Positions 27,359-36,304 are shown, counted from the stretch's first letter. The stretch: DNA of 64,000 bases from Sulfurimicrobium sp963741495 (GCA_963741495.1 CAVUID010000015.1:633088-697087), one strand, 5' to 3'. The notes: a model not told the origin generated them from the sequence alone. Program-made: numbers and translations.

Positions 27359-28423
27359 ATGTCGCGCCCGATTTGTGCCACCGTGAGCCTTTCCGCGCTG
27401 CGTCACAATCTGGGCATTGCCCGCAGGCATGCGCCGCATGCCCGCACCATGGCGGTGATCAAGGCCAATGGCTATGGTCATGGCATGCTGCGGGTAGCAA
27501 GTGCGCTGAAAGCGGCAGATGGGTTTGCGGTGCTTAACCTGGCAGAAGCCATTGCACTGCGCAACGCGGGCTTCAGACAGGAAATCCTGCTGCTGGAAGG
27601 GTTCTTCAGCGCGGACGAAGTCCCTCTGCTGGTTCAGCATGGGCTGTCCACGGTCATTCATGCGCAGTGGCAAATCGATCTTCTGCTGCAAATTTCTTTC
27701 GCCACACCGCTTCAGGCCTGGCTCAAGATCAACACCGGCATGAACCGCCTTGGCTTTCAGCCAGAGGCGTTGCCTGCTGCACTGCAAAGTCTGCAAAAGA
27801 TGGGCGCGCAGGTTACGTTGATGACCCATTTTGCCCGCGCCGATGAGCCCAATGGGATAAAGCAACAACTGACCCTGTTCAACACCGCCACACAGGGCTT
27901 GACTCTACCTTGTAGCCTGTCCAATTCTGCTGCCGTGATGAGCTACCCGGAGGCCCACGGCGACTGGATCCGTCCCGGCATCATGCTTTACGGCGCTTCT
28001 CCCATGTGCCACCTGAGCCCTTTAGCGCTCGGCCTCAAACCTGTCATGACGCTTTCCAGCGAGATCATCGCCATACGCGACATTTTGGCTGGTGCCGAAG
28101 TGGGTTATGGCGGGAGTTTCCGTGCGCCATGCGCCATGCGCATCGGAACAGTAGCCTGCGGTTACGCCGACGGCTATCCCCGCCACGCGCCTACCGGCAC
28201 GCCAGTGCTGCTTGACGAGCATCGCAGCCGCATCATCGGGCGGGTTTCAATGGATATGCTCACAGTGGACTTGAGCGGCATTCCTGACGCCAGAATCGGC
28301 ATGCCTGTTACCCTGTGGGGAGAAACGCTGCCGGTTGACGAAATCGCCACAGCGGCGGGCACGATTGGTTATGAGTTGCTATGCGCAGTCGCAGCGCGCG
28401 TCCCCATGGTTGAGGTCGAATAG
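27359..28423 (+). CDS. alr: Alanine racemase
   Basis: PLP enzyme that makes D-alanine for peptidoglycan. The PLP lysine lies in VIKANGYGHG; the second catalytic Tyr is in the GYGGSF region, and WIRPGIMLYGASP and GRVSMDML are conserved. I choose ATG 27359 (MSRPICATVSL), four bases after the dnaB stop; the frame is open 13 codons further upstream inside dnaB. 354 residues. Confidence 0.96.
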   Translation: MSRPICATVSLSALRHNLGIARRHAPHARTMAVIKANGYGHGMLRVASALKAADGFAVLNLAEAIALRNAGFRQEILLLEGFFSADEVPLLVQHGLSTVIHAQWQIDLLLQISFATPLQAWLKINTGMNRLGFQPEALPAALQSLQKMGAQVTLMTHFARADEPNGIKQQLTLFNTATQGLTLPCSLSNSAAVMSYPEAHGDWIRPGIMLYGASPMCHLSPLALGLKPVMTLSSEIIAIRDILAGAEVGYGGSFRAPCAMRIGTVACGYADGYPRHAPTGTPVLLDEHRSRIIGRVSMDMLTVDLSGIPDARIGMPVTLWGETLPVDEIATAAGTIGYELLCAVAARVPMVEVE

Positions 28424-28425
28424 TC

Positions 28426-29781
28426 ATGGCAAAAGCCAAGTCCATTTACACTTGTACGGAATGCGGCGGCCAGTCGCCCAAGTGGCAGGGACAGTGCCTG
28501 CACTGCATGGCCTGGAATACGCTGGTTGAGACCATCGCCGAAACTGCTGCAGGCAACCGCTACAACGCCCTTTCAGTGACCAGCAAAGTGCAAAGCCTGA
28601 GTGAAGTCGAGGCTCAGGAAGTCCCGCGTGAGCCAACCGGCATCGCAGAATTCGATCGGGTACTGGGCGGCGGCCTGGTACAGGGCGCCGTAGTCCTGAT
28701 CGGCGGCGATCCTGGCATTGGCAAATCCACCCTGTTGCTGCAGGCGCTGTGCCATCTGAGCGCCCGTAACAAGGTGCTTTACGTCAGCGGCGAGGAATCT
28801 GCGCAACAGATCGCCTCTCGCGCCAAACGCCTAGCGCTGGAAGCCAAATCCGTCCAGTTGCTGGCTGAAATCAGCCTGGAAAAAATTCTTTCCACCCTGG
28901 CCGCGAACAAACCAGCAGTAGCCGTGATTGACTCGATCCAGACCGTGTACTCCGAAGCACTGCAATCCGCCCCCGGCAGCGTGGCCCAGGTACGTGAATG
29001 TGCTGCTCAACTGACGCGTTTCGCCAAGCAATCAGGCACCGCCGTGATTCTGGTCGGCCATGTCACCAAGGAAGGCGCACTGGCAGGCCCACGGGTGCTG
29101 GAACACATCGTCGATACTGTGCTTTATTTTGAAGGCGACAACAATTCCAGTTTTCGCCTGGTGCGCGCTTTCAAAAACCGCTTTGGCGCGGTCAACGAAC
29201 TGGGTGTTTTTGCGATGACCGAGAAAGGGTTGCGCGAAGTCAGCAATCCGTCGGCGCTGTTTCTCTCCCATCACGGGCAGGACGTTGCCGGCTCCTGTGT
29301 CATGGTCACCCAGGAGGGCACCCGGCCATTGCTGGTGGAAATCCAGGCGCTGGTGGATGAGGCGCATGCGCCCAATCCGCGCCGTCTGTCGGTGGGCCTG
29401 GAGCAGAACCGTCTCGCCATGCTGCTCGCAGTGCTGCACCGTCATGCCGGGATTGCCTGCTTCGACCAGGATGTTTTCGTCAACGCGGTGGGCGGCGTCA
29501 AGATCACCGAGCCGGCGGCGGATCTGGCGGTACTGCTGGCGATCGTATCTTCACTCAGAAACAGGCCGCTGCCGGGCAAGCTGGTGGTGTTCGGTGAAAT
29601 CGGCCTGGCGGGTGAAATTCGCCCAGTACAGCGCGGGCAGGAGCGCCTCAGGGAAGCGGCCAAGCTGGGCTTCACCCACGCGGTTATCCCAAAAGGCAAC
29701 AAACCCAAACAACCCATTGCCGGGATGGAGATTACTGCAGTGGAACGACTGGAAGAGGCAGTCGAGTACTGCCGGAGATAG
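28426..29781 (+). CDS. radA: DNA repair protein RadA (Sms)
   Basis: RecA-like branch-migration helicase. The N-terminal zinc finger CTECGGQSPKWQGQC and the following HC, Walker A GGDPGIGKST, the RadA-specific KNRFG motif (AFKNRFGAVNE) and a C-terminal Lon-like domain are all present. 451 residues. It starts two bases after alr; the PP2C gene follows four bases later, so alr-radA and the signalling genes may share a transcript. Confidence 0.97.
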   Translation: MAKAKSIYTCTECGGQSPKWQGQCLHCMAWNTLVETIAETAAGNRYNALSVTSKVQSLSEVEAQEVPREPTGIAEFDRVLGGGLVQGAVVLIGGDPGIGKSTLLLQALCHLSARNKVLYVSGEESAQQIASRAKRLALEAKSVQLLAEISLEKILSTLAANKPAVAVIDSIQTVYSEALQSAPGSVAQVRECAAQLTRFAKQSGTAVILVGHVTKEGALAGPRVLEHIVDTVLYFEGDNNSSFRLVRAFKNRFGAVNELGVFAMTEKGLREVSNPSALFLSHHGQDVAGSCVMVTQEGTRPLLVEIQALVDEAHAPNPRRLSVGLEQNRLAMLLAVLHRHAGIACFDQDVFVNAVGGVKITEPAADLAVLLAIVSSLRNRPLPGKLVVFGEIGLAGEIRPVQRGQERLREAAKLGFTHAVIPKGNKPKQPIAGMEITAVERLEEAVEYCRR

Positions 29782-29785
29782 ATAC

Positions 29786-30556
29786 ATGACTGCCAGTGCA
29801 TTCACCTGGGAATTTGCCGGCGCCAGCGACACTGGCCGGGTCCGCTCGGGCAATGAAGATGCCATCGCCTGGGATGCTGCTTTCGGATTGGCCCTGCTGG
29901 CTGACGGCATGGGTGGATATGAAGGCGGAGAAATCGCCAGCAATCTGGCCATCAAAACAGTTCTTGAATCTTTCAGCAAACCTTTGGCACCGCACTGGCG
30001 CGAAGCCGAATGGACGAGGAAGATCAGCGAACCGGTATTGAAGCTCTATGCAGCGGTCAGCGAAGCAAATCAGCACGTACATGAAACCGCGCACAAACAG
30101 CCCCGCTATGAAGGCATGGGCACCACTTTTCTGGCAGCCTATTTTCACAATGGCCGGGCCACGCTGGCCCATATTGGCGACTCGCGTATCTATCTGTGGC
30201 GCAATCTGGCATTGAAGCAGCTCACGGTGGACCACACCCTGATTCAGGAACGTATGGAAAATGGTGAGATCGCGTCTGCAGAGGCTGCATTGGAATCAGA
30301 ACGGGGAGTATTGACGCGCGCCCTTGGCGTAGATCCTGTGGTGGAAGTGGATATGCGCGAAATCACAACCCAGGCCGGGGATATTTTTCTGCTCTGTTCC
30401 GACGGATGTTACGATATGCTCGCATACAATGAAATGATCGACATCATGAGCGCCTGCCAGCATGACCCGCAGCAACTGGCACGTCAACTGGTTCGACAGG
30501 CGAACGATAACGGCGGTTATGACAACATCTCGGCTGTTGTGGTGCGTGTTGGCTAA
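29786..30556 (+). CDS. PP2C-family Ser/Thr phosphatase (copy 1)
   Basis: Metal-dependent phosphoprotein phosphatase of 256 residues, predicted cytoplasmic. Motifs: SDTGRVRSGNEDA, ADGMGGYEGGE, THIGDSR-like (LAHIGDSRIYLW), CSDGCYDML and NGGYDNISAVVVR, with the Asp metal ligands present. ATG 29786 has GGAGA upstream; the frame is open earlier only as radA overlap. The next gene encodes an FHA protein, and a second PP2C-FHA pair lies 4 kb on. It resembles PppA/Stp1 of type VI secretion regulation. It probably reverses the action of the kinase encoded at 32.4-33.7 kb; this is inferred from position. Confidence 0.92.
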   Translation: MTASAFTWEFAGASDTGRVRSGNEDAIAWDAAFGLALLADGMGGYEGGEIASNLAIKTVLESFSKPLAPHWREAEWTRKISEPVLKLYAAVSEANQHVHETAHKQPRYEGMGTTFLAAYFHNGRATLAHIGDSRIYLWRNLALKQLTVDHTLIQERMENGEIASAEAALESERGVLTRALGVDPVVEVDMREITTQAGDIFLLCSDGCYDMLAYNEMIDIMSACQHDPQQLARQLVRQANDNGGYDNISAVVVRVG

Positions 30557-30588
30557 GGGCTCATTTCAGCAAGTTCTCAAGGAGGCGC

Positions 30589-31332
30589 ATGTCTAAACTG
30601 GTGTTGCAGGGAGATCGCGGCTCAGCCAGGGAATTTGCCCTTGACCGAGAGCGCATTACAATTGGACGCAAGGCGAATAGCGACATTCACCTTGATGATT
30701 CCGCGGTAAGCGGGAACCATGCGGTCATCATTACCCTGGGTAGCGACTCTTTTCTCGAAGACCTTGAAAGCACCAACGGCACCCAGGTCAATCAAAACGC
30801 TGTCCATAAATGCGTGCTTCAGGATGGCGACGAAATCAGCATCTCCCGCTTCACGTTGACCTTTATCAGTGAAGTGCTGACACCCAGCGCACCGGGAAAA
30901 ACCATCTCCGCAACTCCAAGGCCATCGATTGCGCCGCGCCCTCATACCACCGCGCTGGATGCGGCCACCACAATGCCAGAATCAACCCCGCTCGATGCCG
31001 CTGCCAATATCGACAGGCCGCCCCGAAGCAGCGTGATCGAATCCACTGAAGACATTCAAACCGGGAGCAGCACGCTCGGTGTACTCAAAATCAGTTCCGG
31101 CCCCGGGGCCGGACAGACGCTGGAACTCGCCAGGCCAGTCACTACGCTGGGAAAACCGGGCATTCAGGTCGCCGCCATCACCTTGCGTGACGGTCAGTAT
31201 TTTCTTGGCCTTGTTGAAGGAACTGACCTGCCCCTGATCAACGGCAGCGAAATCAAAACGCTCCCTTGCCAACTCCAACCCCGCGATATCATCAATATCG
31301 CAGATGTCGAACTGGAGTTTTCGCTGAAATAG
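30589..31332 (+). CDS. FHA-domain protein (copy 1)
   Basis: Phosphothreonine-binding adaptor, 247 residues. The N-terminal FHA domain has ITIGRKANSDIHL, the Ser/His signature SAVSGNHAVI and STNGTQVNQ. A low-complexity Pro/Thr linker (about residues 100-150) leads to a second, degenerate FHA-like module (LKISSGPGAGQTLELARP, TLGKPGIQVAAI). A strong AAGGAGG precedes the ATG. Threonines in the linker could themselves be kinase targets. It shares its layout with the FHA protein at 34.7 kb, so the two are paralogues. Confidence 0.9.
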   Translation: MSKLVLQGDRGSAREFALDRERITIGRKANSDIHLDDSAVSGNHAVIITLGSDSFLEDLESTNGTQVNQNAVHKCVLQDGDEISISRFTLTFISEVLTPSAPGKTISATPRPSIAPRPHTTALDAATTMPESTPLDAAANIDRPPRSSVIESTEDIQTGSSTLGVLKISSGPGAGQTLELARPVTTLGKPGIQVAAITLRDGQYFLGLVEGTDLPLINGSEIKTLPCQLQPRDIINIADVELEFSLK

Positions 31333-31413
31333 CAAGTTATTACCATAGAACTTTGCCGTACAGGTGAGTGAGCATGGCAAACCCACCTGGAACCGAATAC
31401 CTGAAATTTACGA

Positions 31414-31890
31414 ATGGAAAAAACCAAACACATGCCGAGATTTTTATTGTTAACTGTAATTACAGCCAGCTTGGCACTCACTGCCTGTAGCAGCGAACCC
31501 CAGGACACGCATCCGGATCAACCCGTCACCAAACGCAAGGCGGTTTTCAAACAGATGCTCCGCACGCTGGAGCCGATGGGAATGGTGGTACGCGAACGTG
31601 AGGACTACAACAGCCAGACCTTTCTCTCCGACGCAAAAAAGCTGAAACAACTGGCATCAGAGCCTTGGGCGCATTTCACACCAGACAGCAATTACCCCCC
31701 CACTCGAGCCAAGCCTGAAGTCTGGCAACAGCCAGATGATTTCACCCACGCCAGGCAAAAACTGGAAGAATCCACGGAGAAACTGCTCAAGGCAGCGGAA
31801 AGCGGCAATATGGCGCTTATCCGGCCAGCACTCAACAGCGTCGAGGAAAGCTGCAAGTCCTGTCACCAACAGTTTCGGGGCAAAATTTAA
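31414..31890 (+). CDS. Lipoprotein cytochrome c'
   Basis: Periplasmic or membrane-anchored c-type cytochrome of 158 residues. The N-terminus has a hydrophobic leader ending in the lipobox LTACS, so it is probably lipid-anchored. A single C-terminal haem motif, CKSCH, followed by QQFRGK is typical of the four-helix cytochrome c' family, many of which bind NO. Two starts are possible (31414 or MPRF at 31432); neither has a clear ribosome site. It follows the FHA gene after 81 bases and its link to the signalling genes is unproven. Confidence 0.8.
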   Translation: MEKTKHMPRFLLLTVITASLALTACSSEPQDTHPDQPVTKRKAVFKQMLRTLEPMGMVVREREDYNSQTFLSDAKKLKQLASEPWAHFTPDSNYPPTRAKPEVWQQPDDFTHARQKLEESTEKLLKAAESGNMALIRPALNSVEESCKSCHQQFRGKI

Positions 31891-31899
31891 AGCTAACTA

Positions 31900-32394
31900 T
31901 CAGCGGACTTTTCTGCCTGCCACTTCAGCTTGCACCTCGCGGAATACCGCCCCCCAGATAGGGTGACCGGCCTCCCCGGCACTCAGATCAAACTTCGGAT
32001 TGAGCGCCAGCACTTTTTTGAATGCCCCGCGGCACGCCAGTTTCTCGCCCGAAACGCAGTAAATAAAGGCGAGAAATTTGTGTGCAGTTACCTGATCGCC
32101 AACCGAAAGCTGATCTTCGCTCAATGCGTTCTGAAAGAAACCGGCTGCCGCGTTGTAGTTTCCATTCTCGTAATTCCGGATACCCAGGTTCAATTCCCGC
32201 TCAGCCTTGCGCACGGCGGGTGGAGAGGGCTTGTCCGCGGGTGGTAATGGCTTTTCAGGAGGCTCTTCGGTTTTTTTCTGAACCGGCGCTTCTTCCAGAA
32301 TGAATGGCAGTTTTTTTAGACTGGTATTGCTGCACCCGCTGACGAACAGCAGCACAAGCAACAAAGAAAAGAGAGACGAATTAAATTTCAGCAT
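31900..32394 (-). CDS. TssQ-like T6SS-type lipoprotein (TPR-like)
   Basis: 164-residue lipoprotein: leader ending LFVSGCSN (lipobox Cys), a Pro/Lys/Glu-rich spacer, then a TPR-like helical part (NLGIRNYENGNYNAAAGFFQ; HKFLAFIYCVSGEK; ALNPKFDLSAGEAGHPIWG). The last blocks resemble TssQ-family lipoproteins that accompany some betaproteobacterial type VI systems; I rely on memory of that family, so moderate confidence. It begins 3 bases after the kinase stop and is surely co-transcribed. A periplasmic sensor partner of the kinase is an alternative. Confidence 0.55.
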   Translation of the reverse strand: MLKFNSSLFSLLLVLLFVSGCSNTSLKKLPFILEEAPVQKKTEEPPEKPLPPADKPSPPAVRKAERELNLGIRNYENGNYNAAAGFFQNALSEDQLSVGDQVTAHKFLAFIYCVSGEKLACRGAFKKVLALNPKFDLSAGEAGHPIWGAVFREVQAEVAGRKVR

Positions 32395-32397
32395 GGT

Positions 32398-33726
32398 TTA
32401 TTTGAATTTGTACTTAATTTTTTGTGTTGATTCAGATTCGATATCAAGTGTTTGAGAATAAGCCGGGAAGCCCGGATTTCTGATTTCGATGATGTGCTTT
32501 CCAACCGGCAGTTTCAACTCGTTCAGTGGCGGAGAAACGCCTACGCGCTTCCCGTCCACGAACACTTCTCCCCAGGGAGTCACCGCCAGAGTGAGCATCC
32601 CTTGCGCTTGAGGTAAAACCAACGGCAAAGCGGCGTCAGGTTTTTCAGGTTGAGTCTCATGTTTTACATCAATACTCAGCGCTTTATCATTGATTACAGG
32701 CTTTTCATAACTAAATAATAAAATCCCAAGTAGCAGAAAAATAGCCCCCACCCAGAGAGTAAATGGTCTTTTCCACCATGGGCTTTCAATTCCGGGTGGC
32801 ATTGCGGAAGACATCAGCAGCGTCTGCTCATCCAGCGGTCGCGGTGTCCTGCGACGCTCCAGCGTGCGTACGCTCCCATCAGCGCCGGAGTGAAAATTCA
32901 ATGGCACCTGCAAAGTCCGGTAATTGTGTAAATCCGCCGCCATCTCATCGGCACTCTGATAACGATCATCCGGATGTTTGGACAAGGCCTTGGCGACAAT
33001 GTAATCGAACGCTGCCGGCAGCTCGGGTTTGAGCGTCGCCGGTGCCAGCGGCATTTCGTTGAGAATTCGATACATGATGGCGCTGATGTTTTCACCGCTG
33101 AATGGCGGCTTTCCGGTCAGCATTTCGTACAGCAGCACGCCTAGCGAAAAAATGTCGGAGCGACGGTCCACGTCCTGCCCTACAACCTGCTCCGGCGACA
33201 TGTATTTGGGAGATCCCAGCACCATCCCCGCCATGGTGCGCGATGAAGAAGGAATCAGTGCGATACCGAAATCGGTGATTTTCGCCACGCCATTTTTCAG
33301 GATCATGATATTGGAAGGCTTGATATCACGGTGAACCACGCCGTGCTCATGCGCAAAAGCCAGGCCGTCGGCGACCTGGCTCACAATCTCAACAATTCTG
33401 TCGAGATCAAGCTGCGTGCCGGCATCCATGATGTCGCGCAACTCCACGCCTTCCAGAAACTCCATCGCCATGTAGGCGATATTTTCGGTATTGCCCACAT
33501 CATGAATAGTGACGATATTTGGGTGATTAAGGCGCCCGGCCGATCTCGCCTCGCGATAAAAGCGCTGCTCGAATTCTTCGAACTCATCCTTGGACAGATC
33601 CAGACTGATCGTCTTGATTGCCACTGTCCGTTCCAGCAAAGGGTCCAGCGCGCGATACACCACACCCATCGCTCCCTGCCCGAGTTCGGAAATGATTTCG
33701 TAACGGCCGATATTCTGCTTGATCAT
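32398..33726 (-). CDS. Membrane Ser/Thr protein kinase with PEGA domain
   Basis: Hanks-type kinase of 442 residues. The cytoplasmic kinase domain (about 8-265) has the P-loop LGQGAMGVVYRA, catalytic Lys in VAIKT, HRDIKPSNIM, DFGIA and the activation segment with SPKYMSPEQV. A juxtamembrane stretch, one membrane helix (about 325-345, LWVGAIFLLLGILLF) and a periplasmic PEGA domain (VFVDGKRVGVSPP, VGKHIIEI) follow. PEGA domains are thought to bind envelope structures. Divergent from the second PP2C gene and flanked on both sides by PP2C-FHA pairs, so the likely substrates or readers are those FHA proteins. Similar in design to PpkA-type kinases. Confidence 0.93.
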   Translation of the reverse strand: MIKQNIGRYEIISELGQGAMGVVYRALDPLLERTVAIKTISLDLSKDEFEEFEQRFYREARSAGRLNHPNIVTIHDVGNTENIAYMAMEFLEGVELRDIMDAGTQLDLDRIVEIVSQVADGLAFAHEHGVVHRDIKPSNIMILKNGVAKITDFGIALIPSSSRTMAGMVLGSPKYMSPEQVVGQDVDRRSDIFSLGVLLYEMLTGKPPFSGENISAIMYRILNEMPLAPATLKPELPAAFDYIVAKALSKHPDDRYQSADEMAADLHNYRTLQVPLNFHSGADGSVRTLERRRTPRPLDEQTLLMSSAMPPGIESPWWKRPFTLWVGAIFLLLGILLFSYEKPVINDKALSIDVKHETQPEKPDAALPLVLPQAQGMLTLAVTPWGEVFVDGKRVGVSPPLNELKLPVGKHIIEIRNPGFPAYSQTLDIESESTQKIKYKFK

Positions 33727-33889
33727 GGAACAGGATTATAAGGGGCTGACAAGATTTGGGCGGAAATTCAGGCTAACTTTTAATGTTTATGATGCCAATC
33801 CCGCCTTGCATGGCAATGGAATGGAATGCGAGAATGCAGCGTGCGGAAAAACAATAACATGCAACTGGCAACAGGGGGATAAATCAACA

Positions 33890-34702
33890 ATGTCACTACG
33901 CAGCGCTCTGGAAATTGCGACCATAACCGATACAGGTGTTGTCCGCTCATTCAATGAAGACACCATTTCCACCGAACCTGACCTGGGTCTGACCCTGGTA
34001 GCAGACGGCATGGGTGGATACAAGGCAGGCGATGTGGCCAGCGGCATGGCTGCCTCGATCATGGTGACAGAACTCAAACGCCAGTTGCGCGAAGCCCCTT
34101 CCGCGGAAAACAACATAACCGAAATTCTTGAATTCACGGTGAGCAGAGCCAATCGGGCGATTTACCAGGCCGCTCAGGCAAACCCCCAGTACCATGGCAT
34201 GGGTACGACGCTGGTTGCAGCCGTATTTCATGACAACCATCTGCATTTTGCCCATGTCGGCGATTCGCGCCTCTACCGTCTGCGCCGCGGAAAACTCCAT
34301 GCACTCACTCAGGATCATTCCATTCTTCACGAGCAGGTGGTTCTTGGCCTGATTTCAAATGAAGATGCAAAAACTTCGCATAACCGCAATCTGGTGACTC
34401 GCGCCCTGGGCGTCGAGACCATGAGCCAATGCGAGGTGCAGGATCAGGCCGTTTCGGTGGGCGACATCTATCTGCTATGCTCGGACGGCCTGAACGACAT
34501 GGTGGACGATGCCAACATCGAGCTTGCCATCGATGCGCTGCAAGCCAATTTGCCACTTGCAGCGCGCCAACTGGTGATGATGGCCAACGATAATGGCGGG
34601 CACGACAACATCTCTGTGATTCTGATCAAAGTGCTGGAGCCCTTCCCTGCCGTCGAGCAATCCCGGGGCCTGATGCGCCGGCTTTTCGGCTGGCTGAAAT
34701 AA
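33890..34702 (+). CDS. PP2C-family Ser/Thr phosphatase (copy 2)
   Basis: 270-residue PP2C phosphatase, paralogue of the one at 29.8 kb: TDTGVVRSFNEDT, ADGMGGYKAGD, AHVGDSRLYRL, CSDGLNDMV and NDNGGHDNISVIL. ATG 33890 follows AGGGGG; the frame is open upstream to 33719 but lacks PP2C homology. A short basic tail (LMRRLFGWLK) ends the protein and could contact the membrane. It heads a two-gene operon with an FHA protein, divergent from the kinase. Confidence 0.92.
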   Translation: MSLRSALEIATITDTGVVRSFNEDTISTEPDLGLTLVADGMGGYKAGDVASGMAASIMVTELKRQLREAPSAENNITEILEFTVSRANRAIYQAAQANPQYHGMGTTLVAAVFHDNHLHFAHVGDSRLYRLRRGKLHALTQDHSILHEQVVLGLISNEDAKTSHNRNLVTRALGVETMSQCEVQDQAVSVGDIYLLCSDGLNDMVDDANIELAIDALQANLPLAARQLVMMANDNGGHDNISVILIKVLEPFPAVEQSRGLMRRLFGWLK

Positions 34703-34714
34703 CAGGAGAAAACG

Positions 34715-35431
34715 ATGGCAAAACTGGTTTTAAGCCTGGATGGCGACGTACTCGGATATCATTTTCTCGAAAAGGCCCACTTTGGCATTGGCCGCAAACC
34801 GCATAACGAACTTCAGATCGACGATTCCTCGGTCAGCAAGGAACACGCCACCATTCTTACGGTGGGCAATGACCAGATCCTGGAAGACCTGGGCAGCACC
34901 AACGGCACGCTGGTAAACGGAAACAAGATCAAGAAACACATTTTGCAGAACAACGATGTCATTGACATTGGCCGCTACCAGCTCAGATATATCAACCAGA
35001 AGGCCAAACCCGGCGTGGATTCAGACCGCACCATCATGATGATGCCAGTGATGAATCTGCGGCAAAGCAAAGAACCCTCAGAAACACCAACTCAGACAGC
35101 CGATCAGTTGGATACCGCTGTTTCGGTGGCGCGCGCAGCCAACGACAATTTCCCCCTGGGAGGCGTCAAGGGTCTGGAGGGGACCCATGCCGGTCAGACA
35201 CTGGAATTAAGCCGCCCGCTTGCGACTTTTGGCAAATCAGGCGTTCAGGTGGCCGTCATCAACCGCCGTCCGCTCGGCTACTTCATCACTCGGGTGGAAG
35301 GGAAAAAGCAGCCGACGGTTAATGGCCAGTCAATCAGCGAGGAAGCGCAATTGCTGCGGGACGGGGATGAAATCGAAGTGGGCGGAGAGAAGTTGCGCTT
35401 CTTTCTGAAAAACGGGGTTAACACTCGATAA
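34715..35431 (+). CDS. FHA-domain protein (copy 2)
   Basis: 238-residue FHA adaptor. N-terminal FHA: FGIGRKPHNELQI, SSVSKEHATI, STNGTLVNG. After a linker, the C-terminal module GLEGTHAGQTLELSRPL and FGKSGVQVAVINRRP repeats the architecture of the copy at 30.6 kb. CAGGAG precedes the start by 6 bases. Its last 14 bases overlap the end of the convergent SDR gene. Confidence 0.9.
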   Translation: MAKLVLSLDGDVLGYHFLEKAHFGIGRKPHNELQIDDSSVSKEHATILTVGNDQILEDLGSTNGTLVNGNKIKKHILQNNDVIDIGRYQLRYINQKAKPGVDSDRTIMMMPVMNLRQSKEPSETPTQTADQLDTAVSVARAANDNFPLGGVKGLEGTHAGQTLELSRPLATFGKSGVQVAVINRRPLGYFITRVEGKKQPTVNGQSISEEAQLLRDGDEIEVGGEKLRFFLKNGVNTR

Positions 35432-36155
35432 TCTGGCCGCTCACGCCACGACTGTCGCTTCCCATCAGATACAAATACTGAGGCATCAGGCTTTCCGGCA
35501 AGGGCAATGACTCCAGTACCTCGCCGGGATGCGTCCTGACACGTTGAGCCGATTGCACCGGGCCTGGAACAATGCCATTAATTCGCAGATTGGGATGCAA
35601 TTCAAGCTCCTGCGCCCACATCTTCACCAGCACCTCGCCTGCCGCTTTGGAAACCGCAAAACTGCCCCAGTACGCCGCCGGCACATGACCGTGCGTTTCC
35701 GAAGTCATGACGATAGAAGCATCTGGTGACGCTTTCAGCAAGGGCAGACAGGCGCGGGTCAAGGCAAAGGGCGCCATCAGATTGACGCGCAAAGAAACCT
35801 GCCACTGATCCAGTGTGTGCTCCTCCAGACTGCGCAAGCTATCGAGGTGGGAAGCATTGTGCAAAATACCGTCAAGGCGGGCAAACTGACGCCGGATCCC
35901 TGTCGCCAGCGCGTCGAAATCCCTGTCCTCCGCGCCGTACAGATCCAGAGGAAAAATAGCCGCCTGAGGAAAGCCTGCCGCCTCGATTTCATCATAAACC
36001 GCCTCGAGCTTCTCCACCTTGCGCCCGTGCAGAATAACTGTCGCACCATGGGAAGCGAACGCCAAAGCAGCCGTACGACCGATGCTCTGCCCTGCGCCCG
36101 TCACCAGAATCACGCGGTCCTGGAGCAGATTTTGAGCTGGCTGATAATTTTTCAT
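35418..36155 (-). CDS. YciK-like short-chain dehydrogenase/reductase
   Basis: 245-residue SDR with the Rossmann motif TGAGQSIGRTAA, NAS-type motif HNAS and the C-terminal LMPQYLYLMGSDSRG block seen in the YciK group. The normal catalytic Tyr of YxxxK appears as Phe (WGSFAVSKAA), with a Tyr four residues earlier; the Lys is present. Substrate unknown; catalysis may be altered. An AT-rich promoter with an overlapping inverted repeat lies upstream. Confidence 0.86.
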   Translation of the reverse strand: MKNYQPAQNLLQDRVILVTGAGQSIGRTAALAFASHGATVILHGRKVEKLEAVYDEIEAAGFPQAAIFPLDLYGAEDRDFDALATGIRRQFARLDGILHNASHLDSLRSLEEHTLDQWQVSLRVNLMAPFALTRACLPLLKASPDASIVMTSETHGHVPAAYWGSFAVSKAAGEVLVKMWAQELELHPNLRINGIVPGPVQSAQRVRTHPGEVLESLPLPESLMPQYLYLMGSDSRGVSGQIIEC

Positions 36156-36187
36156 GGGAATCCGTCATCGTAAATTCGAACTTGCGA

Positions 36188-36216
36188 ATTATAACGGATA
36201 TCCTGGTCCGGCTTAA
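36188..36216 (-). promoter_or_regulatory. Promoter with overlapping inverted repeat, SDR gene
   Basis: A perfect TATAAT (36188-36193) is 17 bases from TTAAGC (36211-36216), a weak -35. The repeat AATTCG/CGAATT (36173-36178, 36185-36190) overlaps the -10 and could be a repressor site. Confidence 0.5.
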
Positions 36217-36304
36217 CAGGGCGTTAAAAGAGCGTCATGTGGCAATCAGTTCTGCCCGATTACAGTAATTGAGGTTGATGCCGCATCTACCTCAATCCTT
36301 GGAA

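Noticed and set aside
29786..35431. A full type VI secretion locus
   Set aside because: Only regulatory-type genes and one lipoprotein are present; no sheath, tube, baseplate or ClpV genes in the window.
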